Shown here piece after piece: positions 1 through 10,202 of a DNA stretch of 64,000 nucleotides; position 1 is the first letter of the stretch, and the number at the start of each line of letters is the position of its first letter. A program made the translations under genes and the position numbers. The DNA comes from Sweltsa coloradensis (taxonomy: Eukaryota; Arthropoda; Insecta; Plecoptera; Chloroperlidae): the NCBI GenBank assembly GCA_024449915.1, contig JAMZAV010003136.1, positions 1 through 64,000 of the forward strand, written 5' to 3'. The notes below the pieces were generated by a model. It was not told the DNA's origin and made no database searches. It saw only the letters and a program-made list of their open reading frames with translations.

Positions 1-217
1 GTGTTAAGTACTCGGTAACCTAGGCAAGCCAAAGCGTGTTAGACGAGTAAGGAGCCATGTGTACCGGAAACATCCCTTTCCTCCCCAAAACCTAAGGCTG
101 AATCTAGCTAGCATGGGCATTTCCTCCACATTATATTAGGCTAGAGTGGTGCATTAGGCCTTACAGTGTTGACGCGCCATATAACAACTAATCTCAAACC
201 CCTCTCATTTATACTCA
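1..217. repeat. Left arm of an inverted repeat matching 1270-1440
   Basis: The block at about 55-217 is found again in reverse complement at about 1270-1440. Shared landmarks include CTCCCCAAAACCTAAGG, GCTAGCATGGGCATTTCC and CTCATTTATACTCA. Its inner part (GGCTAGAGTGGTGCATTA ... GTTGACGCG) also resembles the 3' end of dispersed family P. The window edge cuts the left side, so the true outer boundary is unknown. No coding potential is seen. Confidence 0.75.
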
Positions 218-1194
218 CTAGGGAACGCTCAGTTGGACGCGTTGATAAGCGAGAACGTGCTATAGCTAGAACCACAGTGCACATTGTGTTAAATTTTAAA
301 ATTGCGACGTTTGCAGTCCACAGGGCCATGTTTCCAATATTATTTATTATTGACAAAATATTTGGGTAAACCTTATACTTTGTGGATAAAACCCACTGCC
401 ATCTAGAGGACCTTGACATTATTTCTTTGGGAAAACTATTTTAACTCTTTGGTAATAACAAATAATACACTGCTTCCTCGATAGTATTTTGATTCTAGGT
501 GGCAGTGCATATAGTGACCAGAAATCTCGTGCGAATTTTCGTTGCCATGGTAACGTTACTTTTGTTAAAATATAATTTCTATATACATATATCGGATAAA
601 AATAAAATGAACACATTCGTGACCGGACGGACATTCTAAATGATTATGCCACCTCAGATTTTGTCGCCGTTTAGTTTGAAAAAAAAAAAACTTTCGGTTA
701 ACTTTAATGTAACTTTGTAACTTTTTGAACGATTTTGCCACAAAACTAATGGCATTCAATACAGATCGAAGCTTGCGGATGGTCCAAATTTCAACTCGAT
801 CCGAACCTCCGTTCGACCGCTATCATGAGCCAAAAAAGCTGCGCGACTTTCCGTTGCCATGGTAACGGTACTTTGTTATAATGTAATTTCCATCAACACT
901 ACTTATCGGATCAAAATAAAATTAACATATTCGTGACCGGACGGACATTCTAAATGATTTGGCTCCTCAGATTTGTGTCCGTTTAGTTTGAAAAAAACAC
1001 TTTCGATTCACTTTAATATAACTTTTTAACTTTTTGAACGATTTTGCCACAAAACTTATGGCATTCAATCGAGAACGAAGCTTGCGGATGGTCCAAATTT
1101 CAACTCGATCCGAGCCTCCGTTCGAACGTTATGGCGAGACATACAAACAAAAAAAGTGACTTTTTTTCGGCAGTCAAATGGAAACGCTCGCTTA
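218..1194 (-). mobile_element. Family A Helentron-like non-autonomous element, copy 1
   Basis: Read on the minus strand, this starts near TTAAGCGAGCG (1194) and ends with CGCGTCCAACTGAGCG and then CCCTAG (218-221). It matches the other family A copies at 5338, 6311, 16653 and 44864. It holds the family's internal direct duplication, with units marked by CCATGGTAACG and ATGTCCGTCCGG-like motifs at about 530-760 and 850-1060. The 5' end is degenerate. There is no Rep-helicase ORF. It sits between the two arms of the 1-217/1270-1440 inverted repeat. Confidence 0.75.
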
Positions 1195-1489
1195 ATAATA
1201 TACTCGGAAAACGCCAAAGTCGTTGTTAGATGAGTGAGCAAGCCATGTGTTGAGTACTCGGTAACATTAATTTATTATGAGTATAAATGAGAGGGGTTTG
1301 AGATTAGTTGTTATAAGAGCGCGTCAACACTGTAAGGCCCTATGCACCACTCTAGCCTAATATACTGTGGAGGAAATGCCCATGCTAGCTAGATTCAGCC
1401 TTAGGTTTTGGGGAGGAAAGGGGATGTTTCCGGGTACTTAACACATAGCTCACTCACTCATCTAACAACGACTTTGGCGTTGCCCTAGT
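1190..1489 (+). mobile_element. Family C foldback with Helentron-type ends
   Basis: The two ends are inverted copies of about 60 bp. Left is GGAAAACGCCAAAGTCGTTG then TTAGATGAGTGAGC; right is GCTCACTCACTCATCTAA then CAACGACTTTGGCGTTGCCCTAG. The right end has a hairpin CAACG/CGTTG followed by CCTAG and a host T, the same plan as the family A and B 3' termini. The left end also carries the hairpin motif, so this may be two 3' ends placed head to head. It contains the right arm of the 1-217 repeat. Confidence 0.6.
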
Positions 1490-2351
1490 AAATAAAGAAA
1501 AAACTACGTACATAACGATATTTCGACGACTGTTCAGTCGTCTTCAACTGGTTTAATGACATTTGACAGTTACAACAGTAAGAAATATTTTTGAATTTCG
1601 TTTCTTCTTACTGTTGTAACTGTCAAATGTCATTAGGTTTGTTTGGTTTGCTACACGAACTTACACTTTACACTAGTGTAGGCTCAAAATGTCTAAAAAG
1701 CGTTTTCGTATTAAGTGTAGTGTAAAGTGTAGCCGTTTGGTTTGACTTCGTGTAGTGTAAAGTGTAGAATTTCTACACGAGCTCTAGGAGGTCGTGTAGG
1801 GTGTAGGTGTAAAAATTTAGGCGCAACATTTGAAGAGAAACAGCTTAAAACATGATAATGACACATTATTTCATTGACAATCGGATATAACTCCTAAAAT
1901 CAATTTATAGTCTATAATTACGTATTAGAAACTGATTCGAAGTATTTTATTTGTGGCACTATGTTTTGTGATGAGGGCAAATGCGTAGGGTACTCTAACC
2001 TCAATTAGGATAAGCACTATTGAAGTTTATGTTCCAAATAGCTTTTCATCGTTCAGATAGTACACATTTTCTATCATTTTGACTCATTTAGCGCCTTCAA
2101 CAGTACTGTTTGTTGTTTTATTATGTTTTTTTTAGTTTGACAGTTCGATGTGAGCGAATCTAGTGTAGAGTGTAGCTTAAAAAACGTTTGGTTATCCTGG
2201 GTAAAGTGTAGTGTAATTTGATTTCAAGGCCTACACCTACACTACACAAGTCTACACTACACTAGGTAAACCAAACAAACCTATTAAACCAGTTAAAGAC
2301 GACTGAATAGTCTTCGAAATATCGTTACCTACAAAGTTTTTCTTTGTTTAA
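1489..2351. repeat. Palindromic (foldback) element interrupted by a MITE
   Basis: The left arm (about 1489-1587) includes ACGATATTTCGACGACTG and ATGACATTTGACAGTTAC. The right arm is its reverse complement, split into 1604-1635 and 2282-2351 by the MITE at 1636-2281. With that insert removed, the arms form a near-perfect hairpin of about 95 bp per side with a spacer of about 16 bp. Within the arms, GACGACTG and CAGTCGTC form a small hairpin followed by GAAA. This is reminiscent of Penelope-type termini, but the hammerhead core is not intact. Confidence 0.75.
1636..2281. mobile_element. MITE with GGTTTGTTTGGTTT terminal inverted repeats and TA target
   Basis: The element starts GGTTTGTTTGGTTT and ends with the complement AAACCAAACAAACC. 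It is flanked by TA on both sides (1634-1635 and 2282-2283), as expected for Tc1/mariner-type insertion. Both subterminal regions are made of degenerate TGTAGTGTAAAGTG-like units, about four on the left and five on the right. The insertion splits the older palindrome at 1489-2351, which gives the order of events. No transposase ORF is present. Confidence 0.75.
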
Positions 2352-2835
2352 AAGAGCAGTATAGTCCAACTAATTCATCACATTATTAATTTTTAGTATT
2401 ACGTATTGTGATTTTCAGTAAACCGCAAAAAATTAAAAACGTTTTCATTTTTTTTAGTTCCGGAAAATAAAGGGTTTTAATTTTCTGGTTTCTTTTCTAA
2501 CTTGGTACAGTGACCTGTCAAGAATATAGTATGAAATGAAAATCTTTCACTGTTAGCCTGCTGTAAGGACATCTCAAGGATATTGTACTATGGTACAGTT
2601 TATTACAGTGTGTTGTCTCCCGATAACAGTGAACTGGTTCATGAAATCAAGGCCCCAAAATGATGTCACCATCATTATTAAATGTAGGATGGTGAGTCAT
2701 ATTAGCCTATATTTTTGTTTAGAACAATGTCTGTAAGGCATATTATACAAATCGAAAATGAGGACCAATTCTTTATGGTCACGAAATTAAATTGCTTCAA
2801 TGAAACCATTAATTTAATGGTACTTAAGTCAAACG
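2352..2835. other. 3' flank of the DUF229 gene
   Basis: This AT-rich stretch lies between the foldback element and the stop codon of the minus-strand gene. TTTATT at 2599-2604 reads AATAAA on the minus strand, about 230 bp past the stop, and is a possible polyadenylation signal. I see no other gene or repeat here. Confidence 0.4.
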
Positions 2836-4773
2836 TTATCTTGTGTCCTGATTACATAAACAATACATCTTAATCCTCGGATCTGAATATGAAGTGACGC
2901 ACCAGGACTGATTCCCATACCTGTTAAGTCTCTCGACGTCACCGTAAACCTGGCCTAGCTGGTTAGCGGCGTGACGTTCGTAGACAGCTTGAAACACCGC
3001 GTCGCTGGGCTGAGTCCGAACGGAGACTCTGAGCAACTCGATGAGACCCGAAGCGACCGTCACATGCTTTGCGTGCGTGATGACTTGAGCGCTCTCTATC
3101 CTCTCTAGGCTCAGCTCCGCGCAAGGCCGATCGGGCACCCTCTTCAATAGGGTGTTGACGTGGTCCACGACCTGCCTCGCGGCCTCCACTACGACATCGT
3201 CAGTGATGTCGACGTCGACGGGGGTCATGCACACGCAGTAGTTGGTCGGTATACCGGCGTCCTCACAAGAACGCTTCTCCGGTAGCGGCCGCAACGGAGA
3301 CGACCCCACCGCACTCCGACCTCGTCGACTAACAACCCCTAGATCGTCCGTAGCCAGATCCAACAACATCTCGTGCATATCGAACCAGCTCAAGAGTCGC
3401 CCAGAGTTTAATTCCAAACTCGTCTGAAGATGGGGCTTTTCATCGCGCATCCGCTGTGGAAGGTATATCGACATGAACGGCATTTGATCCTCGACGGCAC
3501 CGATCAAAGTTTGTCGCGATTCTCCAAAACGTAGACCGTGATCTCCAAAGATAATCAAAACAGTATTATTCAGGTCACCGCTTTCATAGGACCTTTCGAG
3601 GAGTTTGTGCAAATGAAAATCCATCGCTTGAGCGGTGTTGAGATTGTCGTGACTTATTCTAATAATCGATGTAAAAGCAAAGTAGATTGTGTTTTTCATC
3701 GATTCGATGAATTTTTCTATATAATCCAAAATAAAATAATACGTTGGCGTGTTTCCAAAACATAATACAGTATTACCTAAGACACTTTTCAAGCCGAGAG
3801 CTTCCATTTGTTGCATTATGGGTCTAGGGAAGTAATCGGTTGGCCTACGTCGAAAGCCATTTCCTTTAGCGAAGTAGAATAGTCCCTCGCGTGCCATTTC
3901 GTCTAACCACATGGTGACGTAGCCCGCACGTGAAAAGTTTCTCCACACCAGCGGTAGATCGTCAAAGTAGCCGTCTGTAGTCGTGCGGTACGGTGTTCCG
4001 CCTCCTGGGGTGACCTTGTAGCCGGTGAGAAGAGCCAGCATGTTGGGGTGGGTGTTTACGCCGACCTTGGTCATACCCCTCATCACGACAGATCCGAGAC
4101 GCTTCGTGAGGTACTCGTAAGACTTCGGGAGATTCCGCATGACGCTCAATCGTGACATCGAGTCAATATGCATCAGTAGAACACTAGGTCTTCCCGCTTC
4201 TCGTACCTTTATATTTCTTCGTTCAAGTTTCTTACTCGGCGTTGGAACGTAGAAGTGAACCTTCTGATATAGTGTTACGTTAGACTCGTTGCAAACAACG
4301 GCCACAAACTCTGCTCCCGTTCTACTTGGTTCAACTGTTACCTTCCTCTTTTGGCCATACTTCAATAAATTCTCATTACCCTCGATCCCTTCAACGCTAT
4401 AATAATAACAATGCACTAAATCAATACTTTTATTGGCTGCTTCAAATCCCGATTGGTTTAAGTAAATAAAACCTCTTTCGTCCATTATTGTCAAGTATGG
4501 CTCGTTTGAACACCTCAAAGTGAAATTTTTAATAAATCTCAAAATTGTTTGGTCGTACGGGTCGAAATCTGGCAGATGACACACGGAGCTTCCTATCGGA
4601 GCTTGTCCTTTGTTTATCCGCATCATGTAGCTTGAGAGGAACCTGGTCTCCGCGGTCATCTCCGTTCTCGAGGTGAGGAACTGCATGAGAATCCCGAGGC
4701 AAGACGAGGCGAAGAGAAGCAGTAACACTTGCTTGAGAACCTGCTGTGAAGGCTGACACGGAAGCAGCTGCAT
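2836..4773 (-). CDS. DUF229 family protein (alkaline phosphatase-like fold), type II membrane or secreted
   Basis: This intact single-exon reading frame of 645 residues has the usual length for the family. An uncharged stretch at about residues 16-33 (VLLLLFASSCLGILMQFL) is a likely signal anchor, so the rest should be lumenal or extracellular. Several N-x-S/T sites fit that. The family core follows in order: SVLLMHIDSMSRLS with D204/S205, GVNTHPNMLALLTGY at 238-252, FDDLPLVWRNFSRAGY at 270-285, SHDNLN at 374-379 and IIFGDHGLRFG at 407-417. The D204, H375 and GDHG positions resemble metal ligands of the alkaline phosphatase superfamily. That is inference, and no substrate is established. Genomic copies are often multi-exon, so an intron-free coding region is notable. 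The minus strand just before the ATG reads CTTAAC...TTCCAG, which could be a branch point and 3' splice site ending a 5' UTR intron. It is the only clear host gene here. Confidence 0.93.
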   Translation of the reverse strand: MQLLPCQPSQQVLKQVLLLLFASSCLGILMQFLTSRTEMTAETRFLSSYMMRINKGQAPIGSSVCHLPDFDPYDQTILRFIKNFTLRCSNEPYLTIMDERGFIYLNQSGFEAANKSIDLVHCYYYSVEGIEGNENLLKYGQKRKVTVEPSRTGAEFVAVVCNESNVTLYQKVHFYVPTPSKKLERRNIKVREAGRPSVLLMHIDSMSRLSVMRNLPKSYEYLTKRLGSVVMRGMTKVGVNTHPNMLALLTGYKVTPGGGTPYRTTTDGYFDDLPLVWRNFSRAGYVTMWLDEMAREGLFYFAKGNGFRRRPTDYFPRPIMQQMEALGLKSVLGNTVLCFGNTPTYYFILDYIEKFIESMKNTIYFAFTSIIRISHDNLNTAQAMDFHLHKLLERSYESGDLNNTVLIIFGDHGLRFGESRQTLIGAVEDQMPFMSIYLPQRMRDEKPHLQTSLELNSGRLLSWFDMHEMLLDLATDDLGVVSRRGRSAVGSSPLRPLPEKRSCEDAGIPTNYCVCMTPVDVDITDDVVVEAARQVVDHVNTLLKRVPDRPCAELSLERIESAQVITHAKHVTVASGLIELLRVSVRTQPSDAVFQAVYERHAANQLGQVYGDVERLNRYGNQSWCVTSYSDPRIKMYCLCNQDTR

Positions 4774-5337
4774 CTGGAACTATTGAAGAACTGTGTTAAG
4801 GTGAATCTATCTGACTAATATCATTATTTTTTAAAATATTAGTTTAACAAAACAGATTCAGAAAATGTTTATTCTCAAATAAAATATAATGCTTGGGATT
4901 TACTTGAGTTAACAACAATGAGTGTTAAATAAACAGACAATAATTGAGAAAAATAATATAAATATTACAAAGTAGAAGATAAATTAAAGTTATGCATCAT
5001 TAATAGTGTTAAAGAAAAAAGAAAAAGGAAACTGCATCATCGAGAGAAGCCCACATAAGCACAGTCCTCGTGTGTGGGCAGATACAAGACATGATTTAAT
5101 TGACATTGTTAATCACACGATGTCGGCAAAGTTATAGTTTAAATTAATATGTACGTTGTGAAATATGCAAGGAAGGATGGCATTTGACGAACATACCGTA
5201 GTTTATCAATTTTTAAATTTGTTTTGGGTTTAGTAGTAGGGCCTACACCCAATATAGACGATTATAATTTATAGTGAATTCTATGTTGTATACCCCTGAA
5301 ATACTCTGGCTCCTTATTTTCGGGTTGGCGGTCTGAT
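4774..5337. other. 5' flank of the DUF229 gene
   Basis: This stretch is AT-rich with no recognised repeat. On the minus strand the bases touching the ATG (4774-4800) look like a 3' splice acceptor (TTCTTCAATAGTTCCAG) with a branch-like CTTAAC. A non-coding first exon may therefore lie further up, but I cannot place it. I see no clear TATA box. Confidence 0.35.
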
Positions 5338-6292
5338 TGAGCGAGCGAAGCGAGCGTCTCCACTTGACTCTTATGGCTCGAATGTCTGTTTTTTTTTTTT
5401 TTTTTTTGTTTTTTTTTTGTTACTGCTTCGATACAGGTCGCACCGTTTCTCTGATCGACCTGAAATTTTGCACACATGTACATACCACCTAGGCGGGTTG
5501 CTGTATAGTTTTGTGGCAAAATCGTTCAAAAAGGTAAAAAGTTACATTAAAGTTAATCGAAAGTTTTTTTTTCAAACTAAACGGCGACAAAATCTGAGGT
5601 GGCCAAATCATTTAGAATGTCCGTCCGATCACGAATATGTTATTTTTATTTTGATCCGATAAGTAGTGTAGATGGAAATTACATTATAACAAAGTCCCGT
5701 TACCATGGCAACGGAAAGTCGCACAGCTTTTTTGGCTCATGATAGCGGTCAAACGGAGGCTCGGATCGAGTTGAAATTTTGACCATCCGCAAGTTTCGTT
5801 CCCGATTGAATGCCATTAGTTTTGTGGCAAAATCGTTTAAAAAGTTATAAAGTTACATTAAAGTTAATCTAAAGTTTTTTTTTAAAACTAAAGGGCGACA
5901 AAATCTGAGGTAGCCAAATCATTTAGAATGTCCGTCCGGTCACGAATATGTTAATTTTATTTTGATCCGATAAGTAGTGTAGATAGAAATTACATTTTAA
6001 CAAAAGTAACGTTACCATGGCAACGAAAAGTCGCACAAGAATTCTGGTCACTATGTACTGCCACCTAGAAGAAATCAAGAGTAAAATAGTTTTCCCAAAG
6101 AAATGATGTCAAGGTCCTCTAGATGGCGGTGGATTTTATCCATTCTCTCCTATTTTACAAATTTTCAGCTAAATTGGTCAAGACCTTAAAGACTTATTGG
6201 TATGTAACATTATGGCCGGGCATGTCGTACTCGGGTCGTGTTGCACGTACCGGTGCTCGCTCAACAACGCGTCCAACTGAGCGTTTTCCTAG
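5338..6292 (+). mobile_element. Family A Helentron-like non-autonomous element, copy 2
   Basis: The element starts TGAGCGAGCGAAGCG after a host T and ends GAGCGTTTTCCTAG before a host T. Near the 3' end, GCTCGCTCAA is the reverse complement of the start. The hairpin AACGC/GCGTT then precedes CTAG. This asymmetric inverted repeat with a 3' hairpin is the Helitron2/Helentron plan. Inside are a T-rich tract (about 5390-5420) and a direct duplication of about 310 bp (units near 5511-5760 and 5822-6010) carrying GGCGACAAAATCTGAGGT, AGAATGTCCGTCCG and CCATGGCAACG. Reading frames here are accidental. Confidence 0.82.
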
Positions 6293-6310
6293 TTTAATTT
6301 TTATACTCAT

Positions 6311-7233
6311 TGAGCGAGCGAAGCGAGCGTCTCCACTTGACTCTTATGGCTCGAATGTTACTGCTGTTACTGCTTCGATACAGGTCGCACCGTTTCTCTG
6401 ATCGACCTGAAATTTTGCACACATGTACATACCACCTAGGCGGGTTGCTGTATAGTTTTGTGGCAAAATCGTTCAAAAAGTTAAAAAGTTACATTAAAGT
6501 TAATCAAAAGTTTTTTTTCAAACTAAACTGTCGACAAAATCTGAGGTGGCCAAATCATTTAGAATGTCCGTCGATCACGAATATGTTATTTTATTTTGAT
6601 CCGATAAGTAGTGTAGATGGAAATTATATTATAACAAAGTCCCGTTACCATGGCAACGGAAAGTCGCACAGCTATTTTGGCTCATGATAGCGGTCAAACG
6701 GAGGCTCGGATCGAGTTGAAATTTTGACCATCCGCAAGTTTCGTTCCCGATTGAATGCCATTAGTTTTGTGGCAAAATCGTTCAAAAAGTTATAAAGTTA
6801 CATTAAAGTTAATCTAAAGGTTTTTTTTTTAAACTAAACGGCGACAAAATCTGAGGTAGCCAAATCATTTAGAATGTCCGTCCGGTCACGAATATGTTAA
6901 TTTTATTTTGATCCGATAAGTAGTGTAGATAGCAATTACATTTTAACAAAAGTAACGTTACCATGGCAACGAAAAGTCGCACAAGAATTCTGTCACTATG
7001 TACTGCCACCTAGAAGAAATCAAGAGTAAAATAGTTGTCCCAAAGAAATGATGCCAAGGTCCTCTAGATGACGGTGGATTTTATCCACTCTCTCCTATTG
7101 TACAAAGTTTCAGCTAAATCGGTCAAGACCTAAAAGACTTATGGGTATGTAACATTGTGGGAATGTCGTACTCGGGTCGTGTGGCACGCACCGGTGCTCG
7201 CTCAACAACGCGTCCAACTGAGCGTTTTCCTAG
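6311..7233 (+). mobile_element. Family A Helentron-like non-autonomous element, copy 3
   Basis: This is a near-identical, same-strand neighbour of the copy at 5338-6292, separated by only 18 bp (6293-6310). It has the same start (TGAGCGAGCG), internal duplication, 3' hairpin and CTAG end. The long T tract of copy 2 is replaced by a short GTTACTGCTG segment. The closeness of the two copies suggests tandem insertion or replication of a linked pair. Confidence 0.82.
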
Positions 7234-7585
7234 TCTACTCTTGTTTACAAACTGACACATTTTTCTCATTAATATCTTGCACGGTTCAAACATAGTTTTT
7301 GTACCAGCGAAAGACAAAAATCATAAAAAGCAATTATATTGAGGAGACAAAATAATTTGGCCCTTACTTTTATGAAATCTTCGAATATTTGGTGGTGGGG
7401 AGGGGGGGGGGGGAGAAATAACAAAACATGGTCTTGAAATAGAAAACAAAAACAAGGACATGCTGTTATCTCTATTCCAAATATAATTTATTGTGACATT
7501 TGCAAAATCCGCATTAGAAGAAATTAAAGTATATTCTCGAATATAGACCGAACCTGAATGTAAATCTACCAACTAAATTTTCTTG
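7234..7585. other. Unassigned spacer with a G tract
   Basis: No gene or recognised repeat is seen between family A copy 3 and the duplicated block at 7586. It contains a run of about 12 G at 7402-7413. Confidence 0.4.
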
Positions 7586-8199
7586 TTGAAATATAAACAA
7601 ACATATGCATATATAAGCTGGTAAGGGACTTTGAGACTTAACATAATGAAAAAAAGTGGCTAGTATTCTGACCTCACAATTTATTCGATGCACCACTGGT
7701 GTTGCAAGTATACTTGGGTGATCTCAACTTGGAATAGCTGATAATCTACAATCTGCTGATAGATACATAACTTACAGAGCAGAGAAGATGTGTGTGCATA
7801 ATTGAGTGTCTTCTCCTTGAGACAGACTAGAAGAAGCCTCCTGATTATAAAAAGTATGAATAATGATACTATAGACTGGCATTGATGGAGTTCAGAGTAA
7901 TAAATACTACTTACTTGCGCAATAATTCAGATGACAGTGAAGGTCTGTGATTTTATCATACTTGGGGAACTTTTAAAAGATTCAGTTCATCAATTAAAAA
8001 AAGTAGCTTTTATAAAGTTCAAGTTCCTTTTTACACACTTAACAAGTTCAAGTTCCCCATAGAAAATAACTAAAATTCCATTAAAAAGTTCCCTTTAGTT
8101 TGTTTAATGCGACTGTAGAGTGACTGACGTGCAACTTGCAAGCATGCGTACGGCTGTCAAAGAGCACGGTGAGCGGTAGGGTCATGAATCGTGATGATA
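7586..8199. repeat. Duplicated 0.6 kb block, copy 1
   Basis: This matches 9580-10202 in the same orientation with small indels. Landmarks include AACATATGCATATATAAGC, GATGCACCACTGG and TTGCAAGCATGCGTACGGC. From 7957 it contains the left half of the hAT-like MITE that is complete at 9955-10454, including the same left flank GATTTTAT. The two blocks therefore share descent and are not independent insertions. The copy stops a few bases before the rolling-circle element at 8205. Confidence 0.85.
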
Positions 8200-8204
8200 G
8201 TCAT

Positions 8205-8942
8205 TGGATGAGCGAAGCGAAGACTTCAATTTCACTGACCCCCAAAAAATTTAGCTCGGGTGTTTTTTTTTTTGTTTTTTTTTTTTGTTTGTTTGCTCTC
8301 TACCGGGCAAACGGCATATTCTATCTTGATGAAAATTTGAGGGGACCTTCGAAATCTCTGAACTTAGACTTGCTACGTTTTTGGGTACAATCGAAGAAAT
8401 ATTTCTCATGAATATCGTACTTTTACGATTTTTTTCGATTTTTAGTGCGATATTTTCGTGACATTTGGGCCGATTCTGACCAAACCGGTGTGGCTACAAC
8501 GTTCATATTTCACATGGACATTAAGGTCATGGTGATTTATTGCTTTCTGAAAGAAAAATTTAGCCAGAATATATAGAATTAAAGCTTTTAATATAAGTTT
8601 TTTGATATTTTGTACGATATTTTCGTGCCATTTGGGCCAATTCTGACCAAACGGGTGGGGCTACAACGTTCATATTATACATGGACATTAAGGTTATGAT
8701 GATGTAGTACCTTTTGAAAGAAAAAAATAAAAAGCAGCCAGAATTAATAGAAATAAATCTTTTAATATAAGTTTTTTACGGTTAATAATACCAATTAACA
8801 AGAAACAATAGAAACTTGACAACAATCACCTACAATGCATAGGCAGCAAAACAAAGCACTTGCAAAAGTAAAGATATCCCACGCAAACTAAAAACTTTAA
8901 AAAGCTCATCCATCAACGCGGCGGGACTTAAGCGTTTCCTAG
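8205..8942 (+). mobile_element. Family B Helentron-like element, copy 1
   Basis: The element starts TGGATGAGCGAAGCGAAG after a host T and ends GACTTAAGCGTTTCCTAG before a host T. GCTCATCCA near the 3' end complements the start and is followed by AACGC...GCGTT and CTAG. Inside, the phrase TTTGGGCC(A/G)ATTCTGACC with TGGGGCTACAACG occurs twice (about 8464-8560 and 8630-8710), an internal duplication. A T/G tract follows the start. No protein is encoded. Confidence 0.82.
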
Positions 8943-8980
8943 TTTATGAAAAAATAATTTGTAGGCCTTAACTTCTTTTT

Positions 8981-9579
8981 TGGATTAGCGTAGCGAGCGA
9001 AGCGAAGATTCCATTCTACTACACTAAAGAAAAAAATCCGGATTTTTTTTGTTTTTTTCCCTGTATTTTTGTGTGTTTGTTAACACGATTCCGGCTAAAC
9101 CGATACTCCAATTGTGATGAAATTTTCTGGAGGCCTTCGAAATCTCTGAACTTAGAACTGCCACGATTTTTAGCGCAATCGAAAAATCATTTTTTATGAA
9201 AATCGCAATTTTACGATTTTTTCGATTTTTAAAAAAATTCTTAGACTTTTTTACACCTACGTGCTTTATCCGATTGTAATGATTTTTTCATAGAATTATT
9301 ATTTTATGAATTTATATATTCTTGTGAAATTTGAACGTAATCGAAAAATAATTTCTCATGAAAATCGCTATTTTACGATTTTATTTTATTTTTAACATTT
9401 CTTCGACTTTTAACACCTACATGCTGTATCCGATTGTAATGATTATTTAACAGAACCTTAATTTTATGAATTATGTAAAATTATTTTTCATGAAAATCGC
9501 TATTTTACGCTTTTCTTGTTTTTAAAAAAATACGCTCATCCAACAACGCGCCTGAAAAAGCGTTTGCGAAGCTTCCTAG
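8981..9579 (+). mobile_element. Family B2 Helentron-like element
   Basis: This variant of family B starts TGGATTAGCGTAGCGAGCG and ends AAGCTTCCTAG. It is marked by GATTCCATTCTACTACACT and by repeated ACGATTTT and ACACCTAC(A/G)TGCT units. The 3' region has CGCTCATCCA, then AACGC/GCGTT, then CTAG. The base after its end (9580) is the first base of the second copy of the 0.6 kb block. Confidence 0.8.
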
Positions 9580-10202
9580 TTGAAATATAAACAAACATAT
9601 GCATATATAAGCCAGTAAGGGACTTTGAGACTTAACATAATAAAAAAGTGGCTAGTATTCTGACCTCACAAGTCACAATTTATTCGATGCACCACTGGCG
9701 TTGCAAGTATACTTAGTGATCTCAACTTGGAATAGCTGATAATCTACAATCTGCTGATAATTACATAACTTACAGAGCAGAGAAGATGTGTGTGCATAAT
9801 TGAGTGTCTTCTCCTTGAGACAGACTAGAAGAAGCCTCCTGATTATAAAAAGTATGAATAATGATACTATAGACTGGCATTGATGGAGTTCAGAGTAATA
9901 AATACTACTTACTTGCGCAATAATTCAGATGACAGTGAAGGTCTGTGATTTTATCATACTTGGGGAACTTTTAAAAGATTCAGTTCATCAATTAAAAAAA
10001 GTAGCTTTTATAAAGTTCAAGTTCCTTTTTACACACTTAACAAGTTTCTCATAGGAAATAACTAAAATTCCATTAAAAAGTTCCCTTTTATTTTTAAGTT
10101 TGTTTAATACGACTGCAGAGTGACTAACGTGCAACTTGCAAGCATGCGTACGGCTGTCGAAGAACACGGTGAGCGGTAGGGTCATGGCATGAATCATGAT
10201 GA
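9580..10202. repeat. Duplicated 0.6 kb block, copy 2
   Basis: This is the second copy of the block at 7586-8199. Its left edge coincides with the CTAG end of the element at 8981-9579. At its right side the hAT-like MITE continues intact to 10454, whereas copy 1 is broken before that point. Confidence 0.85.

Noticed and set aside
1505..1560. Hammerhead ribozyme of a Penelope-like element
   Set aside because: The hairpin GACGACTG/CAGTCGTC followed by GAAA is suggestive, but the CUGANGA core is not intact and the spacing is wrong. I kept it only as a resemblance.
5338..7233. Protein genes in the family A copies (frames up to 125 codons)
   Set aside because: The same frames recur only because the element is repeated. 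They cross T tracts and have no domain, and they differ by frameshifts between copies.
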